This document shows, piece after piece, positions 43,362 to 53,314 of a stretch of 64,000 nt of DNA; positions within the stretch are counted from its first letter, which is position 1, and every line of letters starts with the position of its first letter. A program made the translations under genes and the position numbers. The notes beneath the pieces were generated by a model. The model was not told the DNA's origin. It worked only from the letters and a program-made list of their open reading frames with translations, and ran no database searches. Location of the stretch: assembly GCF_004514425.2 (NCBI RefSeq), contig NZ_MYFN02000001.1, positions 744,515 to 808,514 on the forward strand, in the 5' to 3' direction. The DNA comes from Shinella sumterensis. Lineage in GTDB: Bacteria > Pseudomonadota > Alphaproteobacteria > Rhizobiales > Rhizobiaceae.

Positions 43362-44708
43362 ATGTTGCATGCGGCACCCGCCGCCCGACGACCGGTCGGG
43401 TGGCAAGACTGGAACACGCTTATTCGCGACGTGAGTGCCGGACGGTGGATCGATCCGGATACCGGCGTCGCCGCCGAGGTTCCCTTCAAGGCCATCTTCA
43501 TCGAGGAAAGCGTGCGGGGCGGCGAGGCCGACTATGTCGCAAGCGTGATGCCGGCCTCGACCTATGCGGTCGTCGCGGATGCCGATACCTATGACGCGCT
43601 CGGCTATGCCGTTGCCCGAAGCCTCGGCGGGCGAGCAACGACCGTGGTGCTCGAGCACCCCCATGCCGACGAAGCCGCGATCCGCGAGCTTCGTGAGAAA
43701 ACCCGCAACGCCGACGCCGTCATTGCTGTCGGATCGGGCACAATCAACGATCTGTGCAAATACACGACATTTCTGGATGGCAAGGACTACAGCGTTTTCG
43801 GCACCGCGCCGTCCATGAACGGCTACACGTCGACGACGGCATCCATCACGCTCGACAACGGGTTGAAGACAACGCTGAACGCACATGCCGCCAAGGGCGT
43901 CTTCCTCGATATAGAGGTCAGCGCGAATGCGCCGCAGTACCTGATCGCCGCCGGTTTCGGCGACAGTCTCTGCCGCTCGACGGCGCAGGTGGACTGGTAT
44001 TTTTCCCATGTCATGCTCAGGACGGCCTATGCCACGTCTCCCTACGTCTTACAGGAAGCGGATGAGAGGGAGATGCTGGCGAGGTCCGCTGGACTGGGCC
44101 GTCGTGAGCATGACGCCATAGGCTATCTGCACCGCATCCTGACCCTTGGCGGGATCGGAATCAGCGTGACCGGCATGAGCCATCCGGGCTCAATGGGCGA
44201 ACACCAGATTTCCCACTGGATCGACAGCTTTGCCGGCGCGCGTCATCCCGGCACGGTGCACGGCCAGCAGGTCGGCGTGTCATCCGTGACGATGGCACGG
44301 CTTCAGGAGATCATCCTGGCGAGCGAAAAAGCGCCCCAGATCAGGCCGACCCGTTTTGACGAAGCGGACATCCGGGCGCGCTATCCCGCCGCTGCGGTCG
44401 ACCATTGCCTTGCTGCATCACGCGCCAAGGTTCTCGATGCCGCCTCCGCGGACAGGTTCAACGCACAACTGGAGGCGCTCTGGCCGCAGTTGCGTCGAAC
44501 CCTCCAGCAGATGGCGATCCCCTCGGCCACCCTGGCTGCGCATATCCGTGCCGCCGGCGGCGGCGCGACCCCGCAAGAGATCTGCATCGACCGCGATCTC
44601 TATCGCGATGCGGTGCGCTATTCGAAGGAGATGCGCAACCGCTATTCCATGCTCGACCTGGCAGCCGATATGGGCGTGCTCGAGCAGTTCATCGAGGAGG
44701 AATGCTGA
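43362..44708 (+). CDS. egsA: sn-Glycerol-1-phosphate dehydrogenase (EgsA/AraM family)
   Basis: A 448-residue metal-dependent dehydrogenase. Family motifs are present in order: GSGTINDLCKYTTF, TAPSMNGYTSTTAS, GFGDSLCRSTAQVDW (metal Asp), SHPGSMGEHQISHWID and PGTVHGQQVGV (metal His). These match B. subtilis AraM/EgsA, which interconverts dihydroxyacetone phosphate and sn-glycerol-1-phosphate. The start at 43362 has GGAGG five bases upstream; 43359 is an alternative. As first gene of a polyol operon with a HAD phosphatase and GlpD, it may act on a related polyol phosphate rather than in lipid synthesis. Confidence 0.86.
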   Translation: MLHAAPAARRPVGWQDWNTLIRDVSAGRWIDPDTGVAAEVPFKAIFIEESVRGGEADYVASVMPASTYAVVADADTYDALGYAVARSLGGRATTVVLEHPHADEAAIRELREKTRNADAVIAVGSGTINDLCKYTTFLDGKDYSVFGTAPSMNGYTSTTASITLDNGLKTTLNAHAAKGVFLDIEVSANAPQYLIAAGFGDSLCRSTAQVDWYFSHVMLRTAYATSPYVLQEADEREMLARSAGLGRREHDAIGYLHRILTLGGIGISVTGMSHPGSMGEHQISHWIDSFAGARHPGTVHGQQVGVSSVTMARLQEIILASEKAPQIRPTRFDEADIRARYPAAAVDHCLAASRAKVLDAASADRFNAQLEALWPQLRRTLQQMAIPSATLAAHIRAAGGGATPQEICIDRDLYRDAVRYSKEMRNRYSMLDLAADMGVLEQFIEEEC

Positions 44709-45532
44709 TGCGCCCACTCGATGAACTTTCCGATAGCTTGCTGACACAAGTGCAGGTCGTCCTCACCGATATCGATGACACGCTTACCTCCGAAGGCCAG
44801 CTTCGCGCCGAACCTTACGCCGCCCTGCAGGCGCTGGCGCGCGCAGGCTTCGCCGTGGTGCCCATCACGGGCCGGCCGGCCGGGTGGTGCGACATGATTG
44901 CCCGCTTCTGGCCCGTTGCAGGCGTGGTCGGCGAAAACGGCGCCTTCTATTTTTCCTATGATCGCGAGGCGCGAAAGATGCGCCAGGCCTTCTTCGCCAC
45001 TGAACAGGAACGTCGCGAAAATCGCCGGAAGCTCGATGCCTTGCGGGACCGGATCCTGCAAGAAGTGCCCGGTACAGGCATCGCCTCCGACCAACTCTAC
45101 CGCGAGGCCGACCTTGCCATCGATGTTTGCGAGGATGTCGAACCGCTGCCGCAGAGCGAAGTGGAACGCGTACTGGCTCTCTTCAAGGAAGCAGGCGCCG
45201 TCGCGAAGCTGTCTTCCATCCACGTCAACGGGTGGTTCGGCAGCTATGACAAGCTGTCAATGACGCGGCGTTTCGCCGCCGATGTGCTCGGAATGGATCT
45301 CGACGCCGATAAGGCGCGGTTCATCTTCACCGGCGACAGCCCGAATGACGGCCCGATGTTCTCGTTCTTTCCGAACTCCTGCGGCGTGGCGAACGTGACC
45401 GACTTCGCCGGCGGCGAGACTGCGCTGCCGGCATTCGTCGCCTCCGAGCGTGGCGGCGAGGGGTTCGTCCAGATCGCGTCCCGTTTGCTGGCTGTCCGGC
45501 CCTCCGAGATCCGCGAGCGCGCCCATGCCTGA
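44708..45532 (+). CDS. HAD-family (type IIB) phosphatase
   Basis: A 274-residue hydrolase. HAD motif I is DIDDTLTSEG (near residue 20), motif II ITGRP, and motif III/IV FTGDSPNDGPMFSFF. A C2B-type cap lies between residues about 90 and 190. The family includes sugar-phosphate and mannosyl-3-phosphoglycerate phosphatases. The ATG at 44708 overlaps the dehydrogenase stop by one base (TGATG), so expression is coupled. It may release a free sugar or glycerol from a phosphate made or imported in this pathway. Confidence 0.85.
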   Translation: MRPLDELSDSLLTQVQVVLTDIDDTLTSEGQLRAEPYAALQALARAGFAVVPITGRPAGWCDMIARFWPVAGVVGENGAFYFSYDREARKMRQAFFATEQERRENRRKLDALRDRILQEVPGTGIASDQLYREADLAIDVCEDVEPLPQSEVERVLALFKEAGAVAKLSSIHVNGWFGSYDKLSMTRRFAADVLGMDLDADKARFIFTGDSPNDGPMFSFFPNSCGVANVTDFAGGETALPAFVASERGGEGFVQIASRLLAVRPSEIRERAHA

Positions 45533-47048
45533 GATCTACGACATCGCGATCATTGGCGGCGGCATCAATGGGTGCGGTATCGCCCGCGACGCTGCGGGAC
45601 GCGGGCTCGATGTCTATCTCTGCGAAAAAGGCGATCTCGGCGGTGCGACGTCGTCCGCGTCCACAAAGCTGCTGCATGGCGGGTTGCGCTATCTCGAGCA
45701 TTGCGAGTTCAAGCTGGTGCGTGAGGCCTTGCAGGAACGCGAACGGCTTTGGGCGATCGCACCGCATTTCGTTCGCCCGCTGCGCTTCGTGCTGCCCTAC
45801 ATGCCCGGCATGCGGGCGAAATGGCAGCTTCGCCTCGGTCTCTTCATCTACGACCATATCGGCGGGCGCGTGCGTCTCCCCGGGACGACGAACGTTCGGC
45901 TGGCCGGGCAGGCGCTCGGTGAAGGACTGGCGTCGTCGCTGAAGTCGGGCTTCGAATATTCCGACTGCTGGGTGGAGGACAACCGTCTCGTTGTCATGAA
46001 TGCCAAGGCCGCAAGCGAACTGGGCGCGGTGATCGAAACGCACACAGCCATGACGGCGGCGAAGCGCGATGGGGACGGTTGGTCCGTGACGGTCTCGCTC
46101 GGCGGACACCAGCGCACGATCCGGGCGCGCACGCTGATCAACGCCGCCGGTCCCTGGGCAAACGACATCGTCTCGCGCACCGCGGGTCGGCCGGCGCGCG
46201 GCAAGGTCAGGCTTGTACAGGGATCGCATATCGTCGTGCCGAAACTCTATGCGCACGATCGCTGCTTCATCTTCCAGAATAGCGACAGCCGCATCTTCTT
46301 CACCATTCCCTATGAGGGCGATTACACGCTGGTCGGAACCACGGATCGCGATTTTGATGGCGATATCGACCAGTTCTCCGCGACGGAGCAGGAGAAGGCC
46401 TATCTCTGCAATGCGGTCAGCCGCTGCTTCGACAGGCCGTTGACGACAGATGACATCGTCTGGAGCTATTCCGGCGTGCGTCCACTTTACGACGATGGCG
46501 CGAGTGCTGCCCAGAAAGCGACGCGAGACTATGTGATCGAGGTGGACGAGGAGGCCGGTATCGGCCTGATCTCGATCTTCGGCGGCAAGATCACGACCTA
46601 TCGCCGGCTGGCCGAGGCTGTGATGGACAGGCTTGAGCCGCTGCTTGCACGGGACAAGGCGAAGGCCGTTGCGGCTCATGCCGGCTGGACGGGCAGGACC
46701 GCGCTGCCGGGCGGAGACTTCGCGATCGATGCCTTCGAGGAAGAGCTTGCCGCGCTACGCGCACGATATGCTTTCCTGAATGAAGAGCAGCTGAGGCGGC
46801 TTTTCACCTATTACGGAAGCCGGCTTCCCCTCGTGCTGGGCCATGCGAAGAGCCTCTCCGATCTCGGCAGGACCTTCGGCGCCGGCCTGACGGAAGCGGA
46901 AGTGAACTATCTCGTGCGGGAGGAGTGGGCGCAGAGCGCCGAGGACATCGTCTTCCGCCGCAGCAAGCTCGGTTTGAAGATGCGTTCGGAAGATATCGCG
47001 GCACTCGACCGCTTTCTGGAGGGAAAGCGGCAGTCGCTGGCGGGTTGA
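45525..47048 (+). CDS. glpD: FAD-dependent glycerol-3-phosphate dehydrogenase (GlpD family)
   Basis: A 507-residue flavoprotein with the FAD motif IAIIGGGINGCGIARDAAGR (residues 7-26), STKLLHGGLRYLE, NAAGPWAND and the C-terminal GlpD domain (YAFLNEEQLRRLFTYYGSRL). It oxidises glycerol-3-phosphate, or a close polyol phosphate, and passes electrons to quinone at the inner membrane. The start overlaps the phosphatase gene by 8 bp. A second, distinct GlpD-family gene lies at 56715-58448, so the two likely have different substrates. Confidence 0.9.
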   Translation: MPEIYDIAIIGGGINGCGIARDAAGRGLDVYLCEKGDLGGATSSASTKLLHGGLRYLEHCEFKLVREALQERERLWAIAPHFVRPLRFVLPYMPGMRAKWQLRLGLFIYDHIGGRVRLPGTTNVRLAGQALGEGLASSLKSGFEYSDCWVEDNRLVVMNAKAASELGAVIETHTAMTAAKRDGDGWSVTVSLGGHQRTIRARTLINAAGPWANDIVSRTAGRPARGKVRLVQGSHIVVPKLYAHDRCFIFQNSDSRIFFTIPYEGDYTLVGTTDRDFDGDIDQFSATEQEKAYLCNAVSRCFDRPLTTDDIVWSYSGVRPLYDDGASAAQKATRDYVIEVDEEAGIGLISIFGGKITTYRRLAEAVMDRLEPLLARDKAKAVAAHAGWTGRTALPGGDFAIDAFEEELAALRARYAFLNEEQLRRLFTYYGSRLPLVLGHAKSLSDLGRTFGAGLTEAEVNYLVREEWAQSAEDIVFRRSKLGLKMRSEDIAALDRFLEGKRQSLAG

Positions 47049-47131
47049 GGAGCCCGCCGCGGCCGGGAGAGACGCGCGGAGGAATAAATGGGAAAGCGGG
47101 TGCCCGAAAGGCCCGCATGGGAGGAGGAACC

Positions 47132-48610
47132 ATGTATCTCGGTATTGATCTGGGAACGTCGGGCGTGAAGTCCATGCTGATGGATGAGAACCAGGCGCTG
47201 GTTGCGGAATCGTCGTCGCGTCCGATAGGCGTGTCGCGGCCTCATCGGGGTTGGTCGGAGCAGCATCCCGAACAATGGTGGGATGCCGTCTGTGAAAGCC
47301 TCGACGCGCTTGCGACGAGCCACCCGAAGGCGATGGGTGCCGTCAAAGGCATCGGCCTTTCCGGACAGATGTATGGCGCCACGGTTCTTGACGAGAGCGA
47401 TACGCCCATCCGCCCGGCCATCTTGTGGAACGACACGCGCACCGAAAAGGAATGCGCCGATCTGGAAGCGCGGGCGCCGGATATCCGTCGTATCGCGGGC
47501 CGCAGGCCGACGCCCGGCGTCACCGCGCCCAAGCTTGCCTGGCTGCGCGACCATGAGCCGGACGCCTTCCGCCGCATCCGCACTGTGCTGTTGCCGAAGG
47601 ACTATCTGCGGCTGAAGCTCTCCGGCGAAAAGGCATCCGACATGGCGGATTCCAGTGGCACGATGTGGCTCGACCTTGCGGCGCGGGACTGGTCAGACAC
47701 CCTTCTGGCGGCAACCGATCTTGATCGCAGGCAGATGCCCAAGCTGTACGAAGGTATTGATCCGACGGGACATCTACGCGCTGAACTTGCGGAACGTTGG
47801 GGAATCTCGTCTCGCCCCGTCATCGCCGGCGGAGGTGGCGACAATGCCTGCGGTGCCTGCGGCACAGGCGTCTTCCGTGACGGGGAGGGCACCGTATCCC
47901 TCGGGACATCGGGCGTGCTGTTCCTGGCCACCGGTGAGGTGCGCCCGAGCTACGATCACGCGATCGAAACGCTCTGCCACTCCATGCCCGATGTCTGGCA
48001 CCAGATGTCGGTGATCCTGTCGGCGACGTCCTGTATCAACTGGCTATCAAAGGTCGTGAAGCGGCCGGCATCCGAGCTTGTCGCTGAACTCGGCACATCG
48101 CTCGGCGCGCCCAGCCCGGTTCTCTTCGTGCCCTTTCTGGACGGGTGCTGGTCGCCGCGGGCGGATGTGGAAATCCGCGGCGCGCTGCTTGGCCTGCAGC
48201 ACTCCTGCGACGACGAGGTCCTCACGCGCGCCGTTCTGCAAGGCGTCGCCTTCGCGCTGCGTGAATGCGCCGACGCGTTCCGTGCTGCCGGCTCTACCAT
48301 CGGCAGCCTGCTGGCGATCGGCGGCGGGTCTCGTTCCGAGCTCTGGCTGTCGATGATCGCGACGTCCCTCGGTGTGGACCTGCGCGTGCCCGAGGCGAGC
48401 GAATTGGGCGCGGCCTACGGCGCGGCGCGGCTCGCGCTGATCGCCGAAAGTGGCGAAAGCCCGGAGAGCGTTCTGACGTCACCGCGCATCAAGCGCGTGA
48501 TTTCCCCGGTGCAGAACCTCGCGCCGGCCTATGCGGACGCATACGACACCTGGCTTTCGGTGATGCCGGAGGTTCGCCGGGCTTCGGTCGCGCTGGGAAA
48601 CGCGGCCTGA
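47132..48610 (+). CDS. FGGY-family carbohydrate kinase, xylulokinase-like
   Basis: A 492-residue kinase. The N-terminal phosphate motif is YLGIDLGTSGVKSMLMDE, the catalytic-base region GLSGQMYGATVL, and the ATP region includes GGGGDNACGACGTGVF and the C-terminal AIGGGSRSELWL. The layout matches XylB, which phosphorylates D-xylulose; related FGGY kinases act on other ketoses and polyols. GGAGGAGG precedes the ATG at 47132. It is one of two FGGY kinases in this operon, so two phosphorylation steps or substrates are implied. Confidence 0.88.
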   Translation: MYLGIDLGTSGVKSMLMDENQALVAESSSRPIGVSRPHRGWSEQHPEQWWDAVCESLDALATSHPKAMGAVKGIGLSGQMYGATVLDESDTPIRPAILWNDTRTEKECADLEARAPDIRRIAGRRPTPGVTAPKLAWLRDHEPDAFRRIRTVLLPKDYLRLKLSGEKASDMADSSGTMWLDLAARDWSDTLLAATDLDRRQMPKLYEGIDPTGHLRAELAERWGISSRPVIAGGGGDNACGACGTGVFRDGEGTVSLGTSGVLFLATGEVRPSYDHAIETLCHSMPDVWHQMSVILSATSCINWLSKVVKRPASELVAELGTSLGAPSPVLFVPFLDGCWSPRADVEIRGALLGLQHSCDDEVLTRAVLQGVAFALRECADAFRAAGSTIGSLLAIGGGSRSELWLSMIATSLGVDLRVPEASELGAAYGAARLALIAESGESPESVLTSPRIKRVISPVQNLAPAYADAYDTWLSVMPEVRRASVALGNAA

Positions 48611-48692
48611 AATATCGCGTCGCGCCCCGAGGAGGTCGGGTCATGCGCGAATTGTTCCCGAGCCCAGCAGGGTTCGGGTCTGGAGGATGACA

Positions 48693-49724
48693 ATGTCTAT
48701 CTGGGAGGAGACCAAGGACATGGACAAGTTCAATTTCGATATCTCACGGCGTGCCTTGCTCGGAGGCAGTGCCGCGCTCTTTGCGGCACAATATCTCGCG
48801 GCATCGGGTGTCCGTGCCGAGGCCGCCGACCGCAAGTTCGCCGCGGCACTCGGCTGGACGACCTACGACTCCGGGCGCCACCTTCAGGACGGCTTCACCG
48901 CCGCCGTCAAGGAACTTGGCGGCACGCTTACCACGACCGATGCCGGCTTCGACGCCAAAACCCAGACGGACCAGATCGACTCGCTGATATCGAGCAAGCC
49001 GGAGGCGCTGTTCATCACGCCGGCCGATGCGGTCGCCATCGCACCGGCCGTGCAGCGGGCCATCGCGGCCGGCATTCCGGTGTTCTGCGCCGACAGCGCC
49101 GTTCCGGGTGTTGCCGTCAACACGACGTCGATGTCCAACAATTTCGGAATGGGTGCTTATTCCTGCGATTTCATTGCGCGCAAGTTGAACGGTAAGGGCA
49201 ATATCGCTCGCGTCCTGCTGCCGCAGAACGAAAGCTGGGATCAGCGCACCCTCGGGATGGAATGGACGCTGCGCCGCTATCCCGACATCAAGATCGTCGC
49301 CGACTGGGCCTTCGCACTTGCCGGTAACGTCACGCCGCGCCAGGCGGTCGACAACATTCTGACGGCCAATCCGGATATCGACGCGATCTGGTGCGCCTGG
49401 GATGGGGCCGCGGTCGAAGGCACACTTGCGGCACGCGCCGCCAACAAGCCCGATCTCATCATCACCGGCATCGACGGTGGCTCGCAGGCCTTCAACTACA
49501 TTGCCGGTCCCTCTCAACTGAAACTCTCCATGGCGCAGAGCTTCTATGAGATGGCCTATCTGTCGGTGTTCTACGCACACCAGCATCTGGCCGGCCAGAA
49601 GACGCCCCGCCTGGTCGTCACGCCGACTTATGCCGTGGAAGAGGCCATGCTGAAGGATGGCATTCCCGACGACTTCGACGTTCCGGGCCGCGCCGACCAG
49701 CTTGGCTGGGTCCGCGCCGTCTGA
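48693..49724 (+). CDS. Sugar/polyol ABC substrate-binding protein (CUT2 type) with Tat-like signal
   Basis: A 343-residue periplasmic-binding-protein type 1 (ribose-binding fold): KFAAALGWTTYDSGRHLQDG, ALFITPADAVAIAPAVQRA, GIPVFCADSAV, and ITGIDGGSQAFNYI. The N-terminus has a twin-arginine pattern (SRRALLGGSAALF) ahead of a hydrophobic stretch, so Tat export is likely. I choose the ATG at 48693 (GGAGG six bases upstream); 48720 also has a good site. It is followed by a CUT2 ATPase and two permeases. Confidence 0.88.
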   Translation: MSIWEETKDMDKFNFDISRRALLGGSAALFAAQYLAASGVRAEAADRKFAAALGWTTYDSGRHLQDGFTAAVKELGGTLTTTDAGFDAKTQTDQIDSLISSKPEALFITPADAVAIAPAVQRAIAAGIPVFCADSAVPGVAVNTTSMSNNFGMGAYSCDFIARKLNGKGNIARVLLPQNESWDQRTLGMEWTLRRYPDIKIVADWAFALAGNVTPRQAVDNILTANPDIDAIWCAWDGAAVEGTLAARAANKPDLIITGIDGGSQAFNYIAGPSQLKLSMAQSFYEMAYLSVFYAHQHLAGQKTPRLVVTPTYAVEEAMLKDGIPDDFDVPGRADQLGWVRAV

Positions 49725-49792
49725 CCTGAGCGACGGGCGGTTCGCTACGGCGGGCCGCCCCATCCGACCAAGACAAAGCGAAGGAGTGGGAC

Positions 49793-51313
49793 ATGACGGC
49801 TCCAGCCTTGCGCGCACGGGCGATTTCCAAACGTTTCGGCCCCGTGAATGCGCTCAGCGAAGTCGATTTCGTTCTCGATACCGGAGAAGTTCACGCCTTG
49901 CTCGGGGTCAACGGCGCGGGAAAATCGACCTTCATCAAGATTCTCTCCGGTGTCTACCGCAAGGATGAGGGCTCCATAGAGGTAGGCGGGGAAGCGATCG
50001 ACTGCCGCGACCCGAAGGAGGCGATCCGGCACGGCATCGCGACCGTCCAGCAGCATCCTGAACTTGTCGCCGATTTCACAGGCTACGAGAACATTTTCCT
50101 CGGACGCGAGGCGGCTCGTTCTGGCCTGTTCTCGCGCATCGAGCGCACCGATCTCTCGCGCCGCGCCAACGCGCTTTTGAAACGTTTTCCCGTCGATATC
50201 GATCTCTCTAAGACGGTGGCGGAGATGTCTGCTGTCGAACGCGAGATCGTCGCGATCCTGCAGGCACTCGCCGGCGATCACATCCGTGTCCTCATTCTCG
50301 ATGAGCCCACCTCCACGCTGACGGAAGTCGAGAAAACGGTGCTGTTCCGCCTGCTCGACACGCTGCGCCAGGGCGGCATTTCCGTTCTTTATATCACTCA
50401 CCGCCTGGAAGAGGTGATGGAGATCGCCGACAGGCTCTCCGTGTTTCGCGGCGGGCGCATGGTGGCGAGCATGCCCGTCGCCGATGTGAAAGCGAAGAAC
50501 CTTTCACTCGCCGAGCTGATGCTGGGCGAGGCGCTCGACCACGTCTTTCCACCCAGGGCAGAACCTGATGCCATTGGAGAGACGGTCCTGGCGGTGCGTG
50601 GCCTGACAGCGGCCGGTGCTTTTTCCAACATCGGCTTCGAGCTCAGGCGCGGAGAAATCCTCGGCATTTTCGGCCTTGTCGGTTCCGGCGCTGACGAACT
50701 GGCCAAGGCCTTGTTCGGCGCGATCCCCGTCGAAGGCGGCAGCGTCGTCCTTAAAGGGCACACCATCGCGCCGCGCTCGCCGCGCGAAGCCCTGAAGGCG
50801 GGGATCTTCCTCGTGCCGGGGGATCGACGCGTCGAGGGGCTGGCGCTCACGGAAACCTCGATTTTCAACATCACGCTTGCCAATCTCAAGCGCGCCTCAG
50901 GTGCCGCCGGTATCCTGAAACGAGCGGGCAATCGCACTGCCAGCGGCGAGTTCGCGACACGCCTTTCGCTTAGTCCGCCGAACCTTTCCATGCCGGTCAG
51001 CGGTTTCAGTGGCGGCAACCAGCAGAAGATCGTCGTCGCCAAGGGTCTCTTCGCCGAGGCCGACGTCTACATCTTCGTGGAGCCAACGATCGGCGTCGAT
51101 ATCGGTGCACGCGCAAAGCTTTACGGACTGATGCGCGAGTTGAGCGGCACGGCCGGCGTCATCGTCTTGTCAAGCGATTGCGACGAGGCCCACGGCATCG
51201 CCGACCGTACCTTCGCGCTCTACAAGGGCCGCCAGATCGCGCCGCCCGATGGTCTCCAAACCCGCAACCAGTTGCTCATGGCCGGCATCATGGGAGAATT
51301 GCATCGTGACTAG
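49793..51313 (+). CDS. Sugar/polyol ABC ATPase, duplicated type (RbsA/MglA family)
   Basis: A 506-residue protein with two ATPase halves as in CUT2 importers. The first has Walker A (GVNGAGKSTFIKIL), signature VAEMSAVEREIVAI and Walker B (VLILDEPTSTL). The second half has FGLVGSGADELAKALFG instead of a Walker A lysine motif, and SGFSGGNQQKIVVAKGL with VYIFVEPTIG; such degeneracy in the second half is normal for the family. GAAGGAG precedes the ATG. It energises the importer encoded around it. Confidence 0.93.
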   Translation: MTAPALRARAISKRFGPVNALSEVDFVLDTGEVHALLGVNGAGKSTFIKILSGVYRKDEGSIEVGGEAIDCRDPKEAIRHGIATVQQHPELVADFTGYENIFLGREAARSGLFSRIERTDLSRRANALLKRFPVDIDLSKTVAEMSAVEREIVAILQALAGDHIRVLILDEPTSTLTEVEKTVLFRLLDTLRQGGISVLYITHRLEEVMEIADRLSVFRGGRMVASMPVADVKAKNLSLAELMLGEALDHVFPPRAEPDAIGETVLAVRGLTAAGAFSNIGFELRRGEILGIFGLVGSGADELAKALFGAIPVEGGSVVLKGHTIAPRSPREALKAGIFLVPGDRRVEGLALTETSIFNITLANLKRASGAAGILKRAGNRTASGEFATRLSLSPPNLSMPVSGFSGGNQQKIVVAKGLFAEADVYIFVEPTIGVDIGARAKLYGLMRELSGTAGVIVLSSDCDEAHGIADRTFALYKGRQIAPPDGLQTRNQLLMAGIMGELHRD

Positions 51314-52310
51314 AACCTTCACGCTTCCAGCGGGAAGCGGGCGATTTCTTGCTTTCCTGCTTCTCGTCGTCCTCGTTGCGACGGCCTTCACGCTTGCCGA
51401 GCCACGCTTCCTTTCGACGCAGAATATGTCTGCCGTCACGCGCCACATGGCGGCGAACGGACTGGCGGCACTCGGCCTGACATTCGTCGTCATTGTCCGG
51501 AAATTCGATCTTTCCTTTGCCGGAACTGCCTGTTTCGCCGCAATGACCATCGGCTATCTCATAGCGCTCGGCCAACCACTGTGGATCGCGATCCCGGCCG
51601 GTATCGTCGTCGGTGCGGCCATCGGCGCGTTCAACGGTGTCGTCATCAGCTACTTCCGTTTTCCCGACATCGTGACGACCATCGCAACGGGGTCGATCGC
51701 CGCAGGCCTCGCCTTCGTCTATTCCAATGGCCGCACGATCTTCCAGAACTTCATGTCGTCGGGCATTCTCGATCTGAACGATGCGCGCGTCTTCGGTTAC
51801 AGCCTCTCCTTCGTCTTCCTGCTCGGCCTCTACGCCGTCGCGTGGTTTTTCATGCACCGCACGCGTTATGGCGCGTCCTTCTACGCCACGGGCGAGAACC
51901 CGGTCGCGGCCTACTACTCCGGGGTGCCGACGAGGCTCTACACTATGCTCGCTTTCGTCGCCTGCGGCGTGACCTGCGTCTTCGCGGTACTGCTCATTCT
52001 CGCGGAATCCGGGACTGCCGATACCAATGAAGGCGCCAACCTGCTGATGCCCGCCTATGCCGGCGTTTTTCTGGGCACGGCGCTCTTGGGACGAACATCC
52101 GTCCTGGCGACGCTTGCCGGCACGTTCCTCATTACCATGTTGCTCGATGGCTTCTCGCTGCTCGGCATTCCGTTCTATTACAGCGATGGCGTCGTCAGCG
52201 CGATCCTGCTGGCCGGCGTGGTGTTCTTCGATGCCCGCCTTCGTGAGTTTCTGAGCGATATCGGCAGCTTTCTCCAGCCTGCATCCGTCAAGAAGGAGAA
52301 GCGTTCATGA
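51306..52310 (+). CDS. CUT2 ABC transporter permease
   Basis: A 334-residue membrane protein with eight to ten helices of the BPD_transp_2 (RbsC) family; the motif TFVVIVRKFDLSFAGTACFA is the RbsC-type GxxDLS segment. The start is a GTG at 51306 that overlaps the end of the ATPase gene by 8 bp, with GGGAGA upstream. It pairs with the next permease to form a heteromeric channel. Confidence 0.9.
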   Translation: MTRTFTLPAGSGRFLAFLLLVVLVATAFTLAEPRFLSTQNMSAVTRHMAANGLAALGLTFVVIVRKFDLSFAGTACFAAMTIGYLIALGQPLWIAIPAGIVVGAAIGAFNGVVISYFRFPDIVTTIATGSIAAGLAFVYSNGRTIFQNFMSSGILDLNDARVFGYSLSFVFLLGLYAVAWFFMHRTRYGASFYATGENPVAAYYSGVPTRLYTMLAFVACGVTCVFAVLLILAESGTADTNEGANLLMPAYAGVFLGTALLGRTSVLATLAGTFLITMLLDGFSLLGIPFYYSDGVVSAILLAGVVFFDARLREFLSDIGSFLQPASVKKEKRS

Positions 52311-53314
52311 CTGACGTTATCGTCCACCCGTCCGTCGCCCGTCTTGATACACAGAAGCCGAAGAACGGTCTCGTCAGCCGCTACTGGCTTCTCGCGACGC
52401 TCGTGTTCATGGTCGCCGTCTTTGCCTTCCTCAGACCGCAACTCGTCGACAGCTCCAACATTGCGACGATCCTGCGTTCCTCGGCTTTGACGGCGATCAT
52501 GATCCTGGGGCTGACCTGGGTGATCGCGGCCGGCAAGATCGACGTCAGCTTCATGCATGTCGCCGCCCTCGGAAATATGACCACGGCCTATCTGCTTGCC
52601 GGCGGTCATGGCTGGCTGGTGGCCGGGTTTGCCGGGGTCTCCGTAGGCGCGATCGCAGGTCTGTTCAACGGCCTGCTCGTTGCGGTCATGCGGCTTCAGC
52701 CGCTGATCGTCACCATCGCGACGGGCGGCATCTGCGCCTCCATTGCCGCAGCACTCGGCAAGGGCACGTCCATCCGCATCGCCGATCCAGGTCCGCTTGG
52801 CGACTTCATCTTCACCAATATCGGTCCCGTGCCGGTCATCGCGATCGCCGTTGCCGTTCTCTACGCCCTGTCCTGGTATGCCCAGGAGAAGCTGACCTTC
52901 GGCCACTATATCTTCGCGACGGCGCAGAGCGAGGCCGCAGTCGATCAGGCGGGGGTCTCGGTTCGCAACCTGCTCATGCTGCTCTTCGTCTTTTCTGGGG
53001 TCATGTCGGCGCTGACCGGCGTGCTGCTGGCGGCGAGCCTTTCTTCCGGCCAGCCAATGATCGGGTCGTCCTATTTCATCGACGGCCTGACAGCGGTGCT
53101 GCTCGGCGGCATGATGCTCAGGATCGGAAAGCCCAATGTGCTCGGCACGACCACCGCCATCCTTATCCTCGCCGTTCTCGTCAGCGGCAGCGCGCTGCTC
53201 GGCTGGGCCGATTACCAACGCCAGATCATCAAAGGCATCCTGCTGCTGATCGGCGTCACAGTCGCCATGCGAGCCGTGAACGGCCGTCAGTCCCAACATC
53301 CGGAGGCATCATGA
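52307..53314 (+). CDS. CUT2 ABC transporter permease, second subunit
   Basis: A 335-residue RbsC-type permease (MILGLTWVIAAGKIDVSFMH; SGVMSALTGVLLAASLSSGQ). Its ATG shares ATGA with the stop of the previous permease, and its own stop overlaps the kinase start the same way, so the transport and kinase genes are tightly coupled. Having two different permeases is common in CUT2 polyol importers of rhizobia. Confidence 0.91.
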   Translation: MTDVIVHPSVARLDTQKPKNGLVSRYWLLATLVFMVAVFAFLRPQLVDSSNIATILRSSALTAIMILGLTWVIAAGKIDVSFMHVAALGNMTTAYLLAGGHGWLVAGFAGVSVGAIAGLFNGLLVAVMRLQPLIVTIATGGICASIAAALGKGTSIRIADPGPLGDFIFTNIGPVPVIAIAVAVLYALSWYAQEKLTFGHYIFATAQSEAAVDQAGVSVRNLLMLLFVFSGVMSALTGVLLAASLSSGQPMIGSSYFIDGLTAVLLGGMMLRIGKPNVLGTTTAILILAVLVSGSALLGWADYQRQIIKGILLLIGVTVAMRAVNGRQSQHPEAS

